In this document: positions 22,614 through 35,591 of the stretch, piece by piece | How positions within the stretch are numbered: the first letter of the stretch is position 1 | How the letters are laid out: every line of letters begins with the position of its first letter | From: Volutella citrinella | Taxonomy: Eukaryota; Ascomycota; Sordariomycetes; Hypocreales; Nectriaceae | Direction: 5' to 3' | Assembly (NCBI GenBank): GCA_034401135.1 | Contig: JAWZSP010000001.1 | Span: forward strand, 1,674,001 to 1,738,000 | Length of the DNA stretch: 64,000 nt | Program-made: the position numbers and the translations under genes | The notes under the pieces: model-generated | The model's input: the letters and a program-made list of their open reading frames with translations, nothing else | Told to the model about the DNA's origin: nothing | The model's database searches: none

Positions 22614-25600
22614 TCATTATTCTTCTTATACTTGTGGTATTCTCCAACGTGTGGATGATGACCTTGACTGCTTGTTATGCTGCTGATATCTGGTTTAGGG
22701 TGCTTGGATAGATGCACACAGAAACTTCAAATCGCGACTCCCGGTCGTATTCCTTAAGACTTATGAATAGACGAAGAAATATGAAGCTGAATAGATGGAA
22801 ACGAGTCGACTGAAAGCAGATTACTAGTAGTGATTTGTTTTCTTGACGTCACAGGGTTGTCCGAGATATGTCCGCCCGTATCGCTGTGACGGAGCCAACA
22901 ATGCGGCTCACTCCTTGAACAATGATATGAGATACACGCCGAACGAGAAAAGGGATAAACCAAATGTACCCTGATACGGCCCCATTGACCTGCAGTTTAC
23001 TTCCCAAACTCACCAAACTTGGAGGGTTACAAACACATGCATCACTCTATAAGAGTCACCAAATCCCAACAAGCCTGCTGGCCGCACGAGAATTCGAATA
23101 GCGGATTTTCTATGGCTGCTTCGAGAACGCGACATGGTATAAGTTCGTGATGCCTCACTCTACCAGCCGTTGACTCCATGTTTGAGCTTTGTGCATGGTG
23201 AGGGAGTGAGACAAGAGGCCCATGTTTCAAGGCTAAAACAGCGACCCTCAACTGAACCAGAAGCCAAAATTGTGGCACTTTTATTAAGTTGCCAAGTCTG
23301 TGCTTCCCGGCTAATCAGTCGATCCATTTGGGCCATGAGTCCATCTCACTCACGCCGCCTGGAGCGCGGTTCCCCCAAGTTCCCGTCGCCGTGGAGCTGC
23401 AAAATTGCTAGCCGCCTGTCGTGACCCGAGCGTGATCAAAGCTCCTGGCTAATGATATCACACGGTCTTATTCATCAGAGTCACGGGCCCAAGGTGAGAC
23501 TCGCTGGTAGTTTCAAGGCACGGCACGGCACGCTGCCGGTTTCGCTGCTCGCATGGGTGTATCCTCTGCTGCTGTGAGTGGCCGGTGCGGACATCAGGAT
23601 GCAAAATGCAACTACCAAGCGCGAACCTTTGCAAGAGTCTGGGCCATGAGATTTCAGAGAAGCACCAATTGATGTCCCCGTGTGGCATATGTGGCGGACT
23701 TGATGCATCAGATAGCGTCTTTGCTATTGGGAATGGTTGCCTCGGCTGCTCCGATGCGCACATTCACATTCGTTTGCAGGACGCCGTTCTGGATGCTTTC
23801 CTTCTGCTTTGTAGCAAACACTCAGAGACGCCACGCACATGGCCTCACTTACACCGTCCAGCTACGCGCCAATGGCGTCCTCGTTTCAGCAGCCATTGGA
23901 TGCCAGCCATGCGCTAGCGCCGGGCGGCATTGTGCAGAGGCGGCATTATTGACGAGTTGAAAAAGAAAAAAAAAATATAAGGCAAACATCAGAGGTGTGG
24001 AACGTGGTCTGTGGAAATGCGCCGCCGCCTGTGGCAATGGGTTTGCGGACGGGCGCTGGCATCAGCTGAGGCCCGCTCAAGGAGGCATCATGTTGGAGCT
24101 TCTAGATTGCTTCTGTGGTAGGTTGGCCCCTCACTCACACTGTACCCCCTGAGCGGCTATCAAGGCATCGCTCAGGTCCTGACGACAGAGCTCCAGGGTT
24201 TGGGCAGCGGCCCGTTGGTTTTTCTTTTTCCTCGACGGACGCATAGGGCCAGAGGCGTCAGCCAAGCCAGCTTGCCATGTGCCCGTATGATGGCGGGGAT
24301 GAACCCTGCTGAGGCGGCCCCACGCCCAAGTGGCCTCCAGCCCAGAGCCCTGCTGGGAGACCTGGAGCAGAGTAGCACTGCACGAGGCTTCACATGTCTC
24401 CAGCGGGTTGGGGCAAAGGGCCAGAAAATGCCGCCCGCGACATGCTGAGACGGAGAACCCATCTCTTCGCATGTCTCGTCTCGCTTCTTCGGCAGCCGCC
24501 GGACGATGCGTCACCAGCCGAGACAAGCAAACCCGCCAGGAGGCAGGGGCTCGTTTGAGATTTCGACGACCACGACGGGCCCTGAAGCAGGGCAAGGGTG
24601 TGGCGTCAATCGCAAATTCATGGCTCGTCCGGCCGCCCCTCCAATGGAGGATCGACAAGCCTGGGGTTCGCCAGTGCTCCTTTCAGCATGGCTGGCCCCC
24701 CCCCGTCAGCGCCTAGAGGCGGGAGCTCGCAGAACTGGAGTCTCAGCTCAAGCTTCTGGAAATGGTCTGTTGCAGGAAGGGGCACCATCATGGAGACAAG
24801 GGTCTGGGCAGGCTGCCTGCTCATCTTGATTGGGGGAGTCTCGTCGTGCATGTTGGTCAATGAGGCAGATGGGCGCTATTCCCGCCAGCCAGCCCTGGGC
24901 AACTCACATCAGGTTCTGGACCGTTGCGTGCAGCGGGGGCAGGTCTAGGCAGCGCCTCGCCGACAGAAGGAAGCTGCGGTGGTAGTATTGCCCCAGTTGC
25001 GTGCCGTTCTGATATCTGTTGGTTGGGCTGGGTGGGCGTCAAGTGGCTTGCTTACAGGACTGAACTACTTTGGACGCACGGGTCTCGACTTGATGTCCTG
25101 GAAGCAGCAAAAACGACCATGGCGCCTGGGCTGCCCCGATGCCACGCGAGAGACAGCGGCCAAAAATGGATTCCCGTGGCGGGCGCAGCCGTGATTTGAT
25201 CATCACTGTTATCGGACAGCAAGTCTAGGCACGGGAGAGCATTGGAGTGACTTTCAGGCTCCCCAGGCTCGCAGAAAAAGGAGGGGCTCACCCAAGCATC
25301 GCATCGCTCGAGCCCAGCCGCTCGGGAGCCGGGACTGTCATCTTGGTTTGCTTATCCACTCAAAGCCAGAGAGTTGACGACTGATTCGTACCGTTGGCAG
25401 TTGAGTGCAGGCGTGAGCCGTTGAATTGTTTCGGAAGCACGGGCTGGTGCGTTTTGGCGGGCATAAGCCGATCCGGCCTGCCGGAAGCAAGGGCAGCGAT
25501 GTGAACGGGCGGTAAGGCAAGGAGCCAGGCGTATCCCGATGCCCGAGGCGCTGCTCTAGGCCCCTTCGGTGCTTATTTCGTGCCTCGTGTCGCTCCCTGC

Positions 25601-28599
25601 ACCGTCGCTGTTGTGGTGGTGGGTGGCGGGTGGTGGGCGATGGGGGTGATGCCCGACCAACCCAAACAAGGGAAGCCGTGGCTGGATGTCCAGATACTCG
25701 ATACTCATCATGGTGCCTGTCATGTGCCAAGAATCTCGGCATCGCCAGCAGGAGCAGCAACGACCGTCTGGGGCAGGTGAGGTCAGCGGGTTGGCATGTG
25801 AAATTCTGTTAGTATTATTATGTGAAGACTCGAGCAACATTTCCATTGTTGGCCTGGTCGGAGGTGGATAATAAGAGGGTTCCTACCTCAAGCCAACACG
25901 CATTGCTATCCCGGTCATCAGGGGGTCGTCCAGCTCACGGGCGGCGACGATGGGGTCTACAGCACCAGTGCGTGGTTCTGGTACCAAGAAAAGGATCGTG
26001 GCTGCCAATGCAAGGCTATTGGCTCAAGCTGCAGGCCCCATGCAGTTCGCTAAGTTTAGGCCCCCACCAACGCTAGCACCCATCTGGTCGACGGCGCCGA
26101 GGGTGCGGCGTGCCAGACTGCCAGTTCGTGGGCTGCCGTTGGTTGAGCCAATGGCAGCGAAGCAGCCTTGGCCAGCTGTGTTTGGTTGGTGGTGAAGGGC
26201 GGCTGGGCGGCTGTTGAAGGGTCAAAAGGGGGGTGCACGATGTGGCAGCCGGTGGCTCGCTCTCGGCCACGCCGAGCCGAGGACCAAAAACCCATGGGGC
26301 CCTGAAAGTTGTCTGTGGAGCAGATGCAAAAGTAAGATGCGCAAAATTGTTATACCAAATTGCCGCTCGAAACGGGCCAAACTTGGATGCTGTGACGGCG
26401 GATCGGTGTCACGTTGTTTGAGATAGACTGGGGTTTGTTGCCCATTTCCGTGCTCAATGTCCTGAGACCGTATTAATTACAAGGCATCGGACATCTGATA
26501 CTTTGCTCCATTACTACTAAGAGTAACGATTAACTGCCCTGTTGTATTAGTCTGCAGTCTGACCAGCGTCGACAAATGTGACTCGCTTACCCCCATGTAA
26601 GAACAACCTCGTGGTGCCAAGAGCCATCGCAAATTTCGTCGTCATTTGCCCATCAGCACCAGGCACGGACTGACAAGCCTCACGAGAAAGGCTAGCCGGG
26701 GCGCCACGGTAGAGGTACCCAGATACCACATGCCGCTGTGGCTGAGGAGCGGCGGAAACCTTGTGCGGCTAGACTACTAGTAGTGGCGAGTAATGAGGGA
26801 AGGGGGCGTGTCTGATTGTGCAATTGCAATCGACTGTGAAATGATTAGAAGCAGCCCCGAAGGCACAGTGCAGCCGGATGGCCGGGGCTGGGGTGGCAGC
26901 GGAGACGGGATACGATTTTGGGGCCTGGGCGGGTTTCCAACTGTTGTGAAGTCTTCAACTCAAGTCTGAGCCAAGTCCAGAAACCCACCGCAACCTCTCA
27001 TTCGCTGCCGAGGGCAGAATCGAGGCATGTTAATCATGTTATGGACATGGAAGAGACCCGGGAACGACGACAAGTGTGGGGGGCCATGGGGCGGCCTGGG
27101 ATTTGGGCCGTTGGCCTGTCATAGCTACCGTGGAGTGACGCTGCAAAGGGGTTTGATGCTTAATCCATTACAACCCGTGTCTGCGCGGGCGCTCTGCGTG
27201 TAATTATGCCACGCATGACGGGTGCAGGAGGGCCGCCAAACGAGATGAACAGGGCGCGATTTCAGATGCCAGATGCAGGTGAGACGATGCGAGACGATGC
27301 GAGGTGAGGTTCGGTCGCTCCTTCATTATCCGGTGCTTTGGGTCGCATTGCATCAGGAGCCAGCCTCCCCAGGGAACCTTGCCGCAGACCAAAATAAAAA
27401 AAGGACTAATTATCCTTTTACTGCTGCTGTGAGGCACGCTCGCTAGGTGCTTATTCACGATGCACCCACTGTTGTGACCTGTCAGCAAGTGAGAGCGTTG
27501 CTATTCTCGTGCGATATACCAGCAACGATCCCAAAACTGCAACCTGTTCCGGGGCTTGGGGAGGTCCCGCCGTTGCACCCTGACGCCCCGTTATCTTTGA
27601 TACTACTAACTGACAGATGGACGGGCGCGCAAAAGGCAACACGCGCATCTTCATTTGCTGCCTCAAGTCGGGGCCACTAGTCAGTCATTCAGTGAGGGAC
27701 CCTGCCAGGCCTAACTCCTTCGCAACCTCACATGACTGGGAAGCAACCTGTCTGTAACCAAGCCAAGCTCATCAACTTCCAATAGGTCGACCTTGACGCT
27801 GGCGTCTCTGCATGGTCTGGGGTCGGCCTTTGACTCTGCTCCCGTCGCTCAGTAGATGCCCGCTCTGCACCATGATGCACAGACGGTAGGTCGCCGCCCG
27901 GCCCTGGCTGAACCCGTTAGTAGAGGCCGTTAGGACCCAGCTAGAGGCTGTCTCCGTTCCTTCACCCCTGCCGGAGAGCTGCTAGTATCGAACCCGGGGA
28001 TATAGGTGTGATGGACTGGGAAAGGACCGCGCAGGTAGGTATTGTAGCTCAGGCGGGGGTTGGTGGTGGTTCGCCGTCGTGTCTTGGTGTTCTGCTCATC
28101 CAACAGACCATTTACGCCCCATGCACAATTACGGAATCAACTACATTCTACGTTCGTACTTGGGGAGGATATCACCACCGCACTCCAGGCAAGGCAGGGA
28201 GGCTGGGGAGTCGGAGTCGGATGGCGGGCGAGCAACAGTGATTAGCAACATTGCCCGCCCATACCTGCTGCAATAGTCTGACCCCGTGAGCAACCCCGTG
28301 AGCGCAACCGTGTGCCTGCCCCCCCGGGCATCAAACCGGGCCCCTGTGAAGTCTGTGCTCTCACTCACCTCCAAGAGCTAGCCCGCCAAACTGAGGGTGG
28401 GATCATCGCCGGGACGGGGACGGCGTGGTGGTTCTCAAGAAGAGGCACCGCCGTTTGGTACCTAGGTCAGGTACGCAGGCACTGTGCGCAGTGGAATGAG
28501 CATTAATTACTACTACGAGTACTTACATCATCATGAGATTTGTTCATACGAATAATAGTAGCAGTACTTTGCGATGTCTCCCTTTAGAGTCATCGCAAG

Positions 28600-29812
28600 A
28601 CTACTGCCTGCTTGGGGCGAGGTTAGTCGGTACCTGCCCGCCTCTCTCCTCTGGTCTGTTCTGTCCCAAGCGAGACATACCCTCCTGGTTTAGGGCCCTC
28701 ACACCGGCCGGAACAGACCCTTCTTTGACTGGCCGCTCAGATGCCCCCCCGTCCCCGTCCCAGGGCCCATTCCCAGTCCCGGTCCCTTGTCTGGATTGCT
28801 GCTTGTGTGTTCCTAGGGATGCGTGTCGTGCTGCGTTGCGCTGTCTGTGTCCATCCGTCAGTCAGTCAATCTGTCTGTCGGAACCCCAACGGCTGCTCGC
28901 TGCTGGATGGAGCCTTTCTTCCGCTTCTGCCCCCTTCCCAATCCCCCAGTCTCTTTCTCCAACAAAACCAACAAAAGGTTATACACCAGCCGACCCGACC
29001 TTGGCATCCGCGACAGAGCAGCTGGCACTGTGCTTCAGTTCACGCCGTCGCCCTGAACCCTGAGCTCAGACGTCGACACGGTCAGCAAACGCCAACCAAG
29101 AGGACCAGCACGCTTCCCACCCCCCCCTGTCGCCGCGTGCCATCATCTCATCTCGTTGCCCGATCTGCTCCAACTCCCGTTGCTGCACCGCCTATTATCG
29201 CAGCTTTGCTTCCTCCCCCCTCTCCTCCGCTCAGCAGATAAAACAAACCCACCACCACCGGCCCGCCACCCTCTCACCACCCTCTCCTCCTGCTAGCCAG
29301 CCTCATCCAAATTGTTGGAGTGGCCCTATCTCCTGGTCCGTCTCAGTACGCAAAACAACGCACGCCCCCTCCCTTCCCTTGGATCCCTTGGAAAACCCCA
29401 CCGATCTCGTCCGTGGTTGCGCCGTCGCCTCTCCGCCAGACCAGGACAAACCATTGCCCATCACCAGCAACTACCACTAGGCCCAGGCCCAGGCCTAAAC
29501 CCGCCTTAGTCCACCCCCTCCGATCGCCCCAAGCCAGCGCCCAGCCAGGTGCTCGCCCGCCGCCATCCGGCCCCATCGTCCACCTCCACTACAGTACCTA
29601 TTGACACGGGTCCCCTTCCAAGCCGCTCTTCCTCCCTCTGCACCTTCTGCAACTCTTCGCAACCCTTCAGCACACAGTGCACAGTGCCATCCTCCCACGG
29701 CGCCCCGACTCCACCCTCTGTCTCGGTCTCGAAACGCAGCATGGTGCTTTGCGATCCATCTCGATAAGTCGTCAACGTCGCTGTCGTCGCCCTACCGCAT
29801 CGAATCTTCACG
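28600..29812 (+). promoter_or_regulatory. pyrimidine-rich promoter/leader of the YANK kinase, with a short uORF
   Basis: CT-rich sequence precedes the kinase start. A short upstream frame, ATG 29741 to TAA 29767 (MVLCDPSR), ends 45 bases before the kinase ATG and would lie in the mRNA if transcription starts upstream of it. Transcription start sites are not determinable from sequence alone. Confidence 0.45.
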
Positions 29813-32139
29813 ATGGGCAACGGCCAAGGAAAACCCGTCGACCTCAATGGCGAAGGTGCGTTGCCTCCTCGAGCTCTCCTGCCCGCCCCTCGCTTCTCGC
29901 CTCTCTCCTCACTCCTCTCTCCTTGCCCCCCCGCTGCTGGGCTCATCACCGCCCGCCACTGCGTCGCCTCCCACGTGTTGCCTGCATGAGCCGCGTGCTA
30001 TCCTGTCCTCGCGCCCATGACCACAGCGAGGAGCCAGCGTGGGAGCGGCATCGACATTTTCGTGCTCATTGGGCATTTTTACTGACCTTTCTGGCCCTGT
30101 AGTGAACCTGAATCACTTCCGGCTGTTGCGAGTCGTCGGTCGAGGCGCCTTCGGAAAGGTGCGCATTGTCGAACGCAAAGACACCAACCTGTCCTTCGCC
30201 CTCAAGTACATCCGAAAAGATGAAGGTAAGACAGATCTCGTCATACGAACAACTGCTTGCACAGCTCGCACCAAGCCCGCGCCAGCCTGTACCTGTATTC
30301 GCCCAAAACCTTCCTTTTGACGACCTGCACCTTGCTTTTCCGCGCTCGAACCCTTCGACGCAGCCTCTCCCCTCGTCCCATTCTCGCCGCCACAGCGGTC
30401 TGACCTAAATCTCCCGTCTCCCATCGCAGGCTCAACTCGTCTGGCCCAGCGCTAATTCCCATGCCTCTACAGTCGTACGATCGGAAAGCGTCCGAAACAT
30501 CATCCGTGAGAGGCGGATGCTCGAATACGTCAATCACCCCTTTATTTGCAACTTGAGATACAGCTTTCAAGATATCGAGTACATGTACGACCACCCGCCC
30601 CGGACCGGCCTGTCCCACTGAGCACATGGGCCGAACACGACGCTGATGAAATATGACAGGTACCTTGTGGTCGACTTGATGAGCGGCGGCGACTTGCGAT
30701 TCCACATATCCAGAAAGACCTTCACCGAAGAGGCTGTCAGGTTCTGGATTGCCGAGCTGGGCTGTGCCCTTCAATATGTCCACGACCAAAACATCATTCA
30801 CCGAGACGTGAAGCCCGATAATGTGCTACTTGATGCCGATGGCCACGTCCACTTGACGGACTTCGTAGGTTCCCGTATATTTCTCCCCCTTTCAAGAGTA
30901 ACCCTAACTGTGCCACCCAGAACGTTGCCTCGGATGTTGTCGCCGGCAGAACCCTGACAAGCAAGTCGGGCACCCTCGCCTACCTCGCACCTGAAGTCTA
31001 TGCCGGTAAAGGTTACGATGTAAGAGCTGACTGGTGGTCGCTTGGCGTCCTGTTTTACGAGTGCATCTACAACAAGGTATCTCCTCCCACCCGCTTGCTC
31101 CTGACTCTGGCTCCCCATCTTGCCCAACAGGGCTGACCAAATCATCATTAGCGTCCCTTCGAAGGCGGCTCCGAGGGCTCCCTCAGCCAGCAGATCCAGG
31201 CCGCCAACCCCAAATACCCCGTCACCCAACCCCCGGTCTCCCTGGCTTGTCTTTACGCCATCGGTTCAGCGCTCGACCCGAACCGAGAAACTCGCATGGG
31301 CACAACCTGGGAGAGCTTCACTCAGCACGAGTTCTTCAAGGTATTCGACTTTGAACTCCTCGAGCAGAAGCGCATCGAACCAATCTTCGTTCCGTCATCC
31401 GATAAGACCAACTTCGATGCGACATATGATCTGGAGGAGCTGCTTTTGGAAGAGGCGCCCCTTGAGGCACGAGCGAGGCGCCAGAAGCCTCGAGAGAGGC
31501 TCAAGGACGATGCCACTGAGAAGGAAATCCGAGAGGAGGAGCTTTACCGAATGATTGAGACTGACTTCCGACCCTTCGACTACACGCTAGCAGCTTACAA
31601 GAAGTGAGTTGTCATTCTGCGTTAATCGAGCTTAGTATTAATCTCTTCACAGGATCACCGAAGCTACCGAAGGTCTCAATGACGAGATGGCGAACCCGAA
31701 TGACCCTGACCAAGGACCTCAAGCTATCACCACCGACGAGGCCACCCCTATGCCAGCCGCGAACGGCTCTCATTCAAACCCCTCGCCACTCAACCCGACC
31801 AATAGCAACGAGAGCAGACAAGGCCGTCCTGCACGCCCGGCCCCTCCCCCTCCGTACCAGAATGATTACCGTGCCCGGAACCCCATTGTTGCCGGGCAGC
31901 GTGTTGCAGGTCCAGGAGGAGGTGTGCAGGTAACTCTGGATGGCAGTGGAAGCTGGTCTGAGCTGGCCCGCCAGGATGCAACCTTGCCCACCGATGCCAA
32001 CCATGCTGCCGACGGCAAAAATGAAGGCTCCAGCGGCATGTTTGGCTTCCTCAAGGGCAAGAAGGGCCGAAACGGCAGCCCCAAGCCCAAGGAGAGGGGA
32101 GTGCTTGGCAAGGAAGGTGCCCGAGTGGTGATCGGTTAG
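29813..32139 (+). CDS. AGC/YANK-family Ser/Thr protein kinase (STK32-like), likely myristoylated
   Basis: Seven exons: 29813-29855, 30103-30225, 30473-30584, 30660-30864, 30921-31076, 31152-31603 and 31653-32139, giving 525 residues. The start MGNGQGK fits an N-myristoylation site (Gly2), so membrane attachment is likely. Kinase landmarks: glycine loop GRGAFG (27-32), Lys49 in FALKYI, catalytic HRDVKPDN (140-147), DFN (160-162) in place of DFG, LAPEVY and [14 protein letters not shown] with LTDFNVAS is the hallmark of the YANK subfamily. A C-terminal AGC-like tail (about residues 280-380) is followed by a Pro/Asn/Gly-rich region with [15 protein letters not shown] and a basic GFLKGKKGR patch. 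Substrates are unknown. All seven exons join in frame. The first intron (247 nt) and second (247 nt) are longer than the others. It is convergent with Yap1. Confidence 0.92.
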
Positions 32140-33744
32140 GTGGCGAGTTATCGCGTTCCTCTTGACGATTGCTGTCGTTCCAACGACGTACACGGAAATG
32201 GCGTTTTGACACTCTTCCCTTCCGTGCGGAAACTCTGACTGCCAAGAACCAGGATGCCAATCAGGATTGGCTCCCAGCACGCAAATTGCTTAATAGAAGA
32301 CGGGGCGACGCAGCTGATATACAGACAACAAACACAGCCAAAGGCTCGACGAGAGATATCCGAAGACAGAGCCAACATGGAATGACGATCTTGTCTGTCG
32401 TGTCAGTCCCGTCTGGCGGTCAGTTCATGTTTTGCGCGCCATGACGACCCGATGGCCCCTTACTATAGACGAAGGGATTGCGAATCCCATGGAGCGGATG
32501 GCGACTTGTTTTGATCTAGAGGACGTCGACCTTGGGAGGTTTATTTATCTAAGCCCGCTTGTATAGCCGGCTGAGACCATGCATCTATCACCATGTACTG
32601 TTAATTGCGGCGGAGTTTATCTTTTCCATTTTGATGGATGTTGGTTACTGCCGTTGCTCATCTGGTTGGACATGGGCGCCGTGTCCGCATACTGCTGAGG
32701 GGGTTTCGTGCCAGCTCTAGCTCTGCTCACGGCCAAGCACTTGATGTACGGCATCTGGGAACGAACTGGGGACTGGCATTGGTGGACGGGCTCCAAGGAA
32801 GGGAGTGCTCTGGTTGGTTCTGGATTGTTGGTTGGGGCTGGTTTTTGACCTTAAGAGCGCATTGGAATAATACCCCTATTCAATCTTCATAGGCTCGCCG
32901 TGTATGTGATGACATCTGAAGCGATTCAAGTCGACAATGACGTCTAGCATGCCCCATGGACGAATAGAGATGGCTCTCCATATTCCACTGGGCATGTAGA
33001 CCTGGAACCAAGCCATCAAGCCATGTGCAACCATACGTCGTTATCTTGGGCGATGCACACCAAGACCCGACTTCCCTTGTGGAGTTGGGCCGGGCCAGTC
33101 AGTGTGGTATTGAGGCCTGGATCCAACAATGTTGGTTGGGTGGACAGCACAGACAGGACAGACTGGAAGCTAATACTTGTCAAGATTCATATCAACGTAC
33201 ATATTGCAAGCCCAGCCCCAAAGGTGACCGGACAAATTAGCAAGTCGTTTGCCAATCTCCTTTTATGCTCCAAGTCGCCGAGAAAACGGGAGACAAGACG
33301 TAGGTCAAGCAATTCCCCCGTGCCCATCTGATTGATCAAGACACTCGACTGATGGTAGTACGATTAAAGAAGCATAATCCCAGCAAGCTCAAACGTAAAT
33401 ACGCAGCCAATGAAGCGATACGTCGGTTACCCAGCCTGAAAATGACGAGTAAATCGTGCCTCTTGTATATTCAACGGTCCTCCCCGTGCTAGGAAGCAGC
33501 CGTTCCAACCATGCCCAACCAAGGAAAAGGCTGAAAAAAATAAAAGAAAATAAAAAAAATAAAAGCCCATATAACCCAGCCACCGGGGCATTTCCGATGC
33601 TGCCCCTTTCTGTCGTAAACGCCGCGTTACCTCATTGCTCCAAACCCGTGGGCGCCTTTTTCTGTGTAGTGTACAACCATTCAGCCATCGAACCAGGTCG
33701 ACTTTCGGCTAGTCGCTGGTTGAGAGTGGCTGTGATCCGTGGCC
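32140..33744. other. convergent intergenic region (1.6 kb)
   Basis: Between the stops of the kinase and Yap1. It should hold both 3' UTRs. No domain-like frame was found. An A-rich tract with TAAAA units lies at 33534-33564. Confidence 0.55.
33534..33564. repeat. A-rich low-complexity tract
   Basis: Runs of 4-8 A separated by single T or G, about 180 bases past the Yap1 stop codon. On the minus strand it is T-rich, so it could take part in Yap1 3'-end formation. Confidence 0.6.
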
Positions 33745-35591
33745 TCAGATTGGTGCCATCGTGTTGACCGCCTCGTCCGAGTTGACTTCTATGCCTAGCT
33801 TCATGGCAACGCAGTTCTTCTCAACGTTCTTGCCCATGTACTTCTTCAGAATGGTATCGAAATCTGTCTCGCCCACCACAGGCCCGGTGCCAGAGCACTT
33901 GGCCTTCTTCGTAAGCTCTGAGCACAGGCCGTCCAGATCAAACTCGCCGCTCTGGGCGTTGGGGCAAGATTGAAGCTTCTCCCTGTAGTGGCTGTTAGAA
34001 AAACCCTTGTCTCGGGGCGGCGATTTGGAAACGTACCAGAGCTGATTGCAGTTCATCGCCTTCTCGGGCTCGTCATCCAACGAATCCTGCTGGGCGTCGA
34101 TCTGGTCAATCAAGTTTGTCTTGTGGGCGTTCGAGGATTGTCCTAGCTGCGGCACGGCTGCCATATTGTATGGTGTGAAGAAGTCGGCGTCCAAGGCATC
34201 GTTGAAGAAGTCATCAAACGATGTGTTTTGGAGAACGCTTTCCTGAGGCTCGCGGTAATCGCCAAACAGTTGGGGGTCGAACTGGCCACCATTTTGCTGC
34301 GTGAGCCAGTCCAGGTTGGTGCTGTTCAAATCCACGTTGGCGAATTGCGAGAACGAGCCAGCATTCTGGACCGCTGGCTGTTCCTCTCCAATTGTGGTCA
34401 GAGTGTCCACCGGCTTAGAGCCCATAGGCGACTGAGTAAACGGCTCAGGCGATGTGCCACAGGATGAGCTGGGGCCAGCGTTGGAGTGTGAAGAGGCGGA
34501 AGGGGAGCTGGTAGCACCGCCACCGCTGAAGTTGCCAGAGTCAAGGCTACCCCGAGAAGCGTTGGTGGCGGAGCTGGCCATGGAGGGGCTGAAAATGCCC
34601 GAAAACCTGGCGAGGTCATCCTTGAACTGATTCTGCGGCGAGTTGCCATTGCCCATGGTCGAGCCGTTGGTAGTGGACACAGGAGGGCTGGTCGGCTGGG
34701 AGCCCGACTTTGAGCGTGTGGTGGAGGGGGGACCTGGCAACATGCCAAACTTGGGGAACTCGAACTGGAAGTTGACGTCACCAAGGTTGTTGAGCGCGGG
34801 TGCGCCAAAAGGCACCTTTTCGCGGGGCAGGGCCTTGGAGGTTGTCATCAGACTGATCTTTTGCTTGTACTGGTTCAGCTCCGAGGTCATGCGCTCAACC
34901 TGCGCTCGCAAGATGCCGTTTTCGTGGTTGGCGGCTTCAGAGGCCTTCTCCAACTCATCAACCTTAGTCTCTAGATCCTTGAGGTGCTTCTCCTTTCGTT
35001 CTCTGAAGGCTCGCTGTGCGGCCCTGTTCTGTGCCTTGCGTTTCTTTAACAAAGTTGTTAGTGAGTGGTCGGGTGGCATGCACTGAAATGCTGGACGGTA
35101 TCACATACCGAGCTAGGCTCCGAGGTGAGGGGCTTGCGGCCGGGCTTCTTGGGAACCTTGTCAGTGCCCTCCCGACGCTTGGGATCCTTGCCAGGGCTGG
35201 CATCGTCGTCCTCATCATCTGGGTGGTTGCGCTTCTCGTTGCTCTCGTTCTCGGTGGAGTCGGACTTAGCAGTGGGAGGGCCGGGCAGATCACCAATCAT
35301 CTTGGTGTGGTCGTCGGCGTTACTGGCAAAGGAGAAGTCGAAGCTGGAATCGCCAAAGTCGTAGTCATAATTGTCGAGGAAAGGGCTCTCCTGGTAAGCC
35401 GAGTTTTGAGGCGTCTTGTTTTGGACAGGCGAGCCCTGGAAGGATGCTGAGCCCAGGGACAGGCCATTGGTGGCGGCAGCGTCGGGAACTTGCTGCTTGT
35501 TGGAGTTGAGGGCGGCGAAGAGCAGGCTCTGCTGCTGCGGGGTTAAGAGGAAGTTTGGTGGCAAACTGCCTCCAGTGCCAGTGGAAGTCAT
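33745..35591 (-). CDS. YAP1: AP-1-like bZIP oxidative-stress transcription factor (Yap1/Pap1 family)
   Basis: Redox-controlled nuclear activator of antioxidant and efflux genes. Three exons: 35109-35591, 34037-35043 and 33745-33982, giving 575 residues. The bZIP basic region KRKAQNRAAQRAFRERK starts at residue 162, directly at exon 2, and the QNRAAQRAFR signature is that of the Yap branch; the zipper follows (LKDLETKVDELEKA and on). The N-terminal cysteine region has C356 in SSSCGTSPEPF. The C-terminal region has C493, C503, C517 and C526, with the Crm1 export-like segment FDLDGLCSELTKKAKC (511-526). Intron 2 (33983-34036) is 54 nt, contains no stop in frame, and lies between C493 and C503, so retention would insert 18 residues. 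I predict splicing because it gives the family sequence NCNQLWEKLQSC. A further ATG upstream is out of family context. Confidence 0.94.
33983..34036 (-). other. YAP1: 54-nt stop-free intron in Yap1, length a multiple of three
   Basis: Donor GTACGT, TCTAAC branch-like site, acceptor CTACAG. If retained, translation continues and adds 18 residues (beginning YVSKSPP, ending SHYR) inside the C-terminal redox domain. Splicing restores the conserved family sequence. Confidence 0.8.

Larger units (their letters stand above)
21831..29812. other. gene-less block (about 8 kb) upstream of the YANK kinase
   Basis: No complete gene is supported. A minus-strand stretch at 22440-22613 looks coding by composition and is listed separately. 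Other landmarks are TACTAGTA palindromes at 22821 and 26773, a GGCAC triplication near 23517, a doubled GAGACGATGC at 27281-27300 and TA-rich patches near 22,300-22,800. From about 28,600 the plus strand becomes pyrimidine-rich up to the kinase ATG at 29813, as in a promoter and long leader. Confidence 0.5.

Noticed and set aside
22529..22711. 60-codon plus-strand frame with hydrophobic stretch
   Set aside because: The same DNA reads more plausibly on the minus strand; the hydrophobic run comes from its TA-rich complement.
27960..28015. tRNA-like B-box (GGGTTCGATAC on the minus strand)
   Set aside because: No pairing T-stem, acceptor stem or A-box found around it.
28305..28345. second B-box-like string (minus strand GGTTTGATGCC)
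   Set aside because: The fixed C of the T-loop is missing and no cloverleaf can be drawn.
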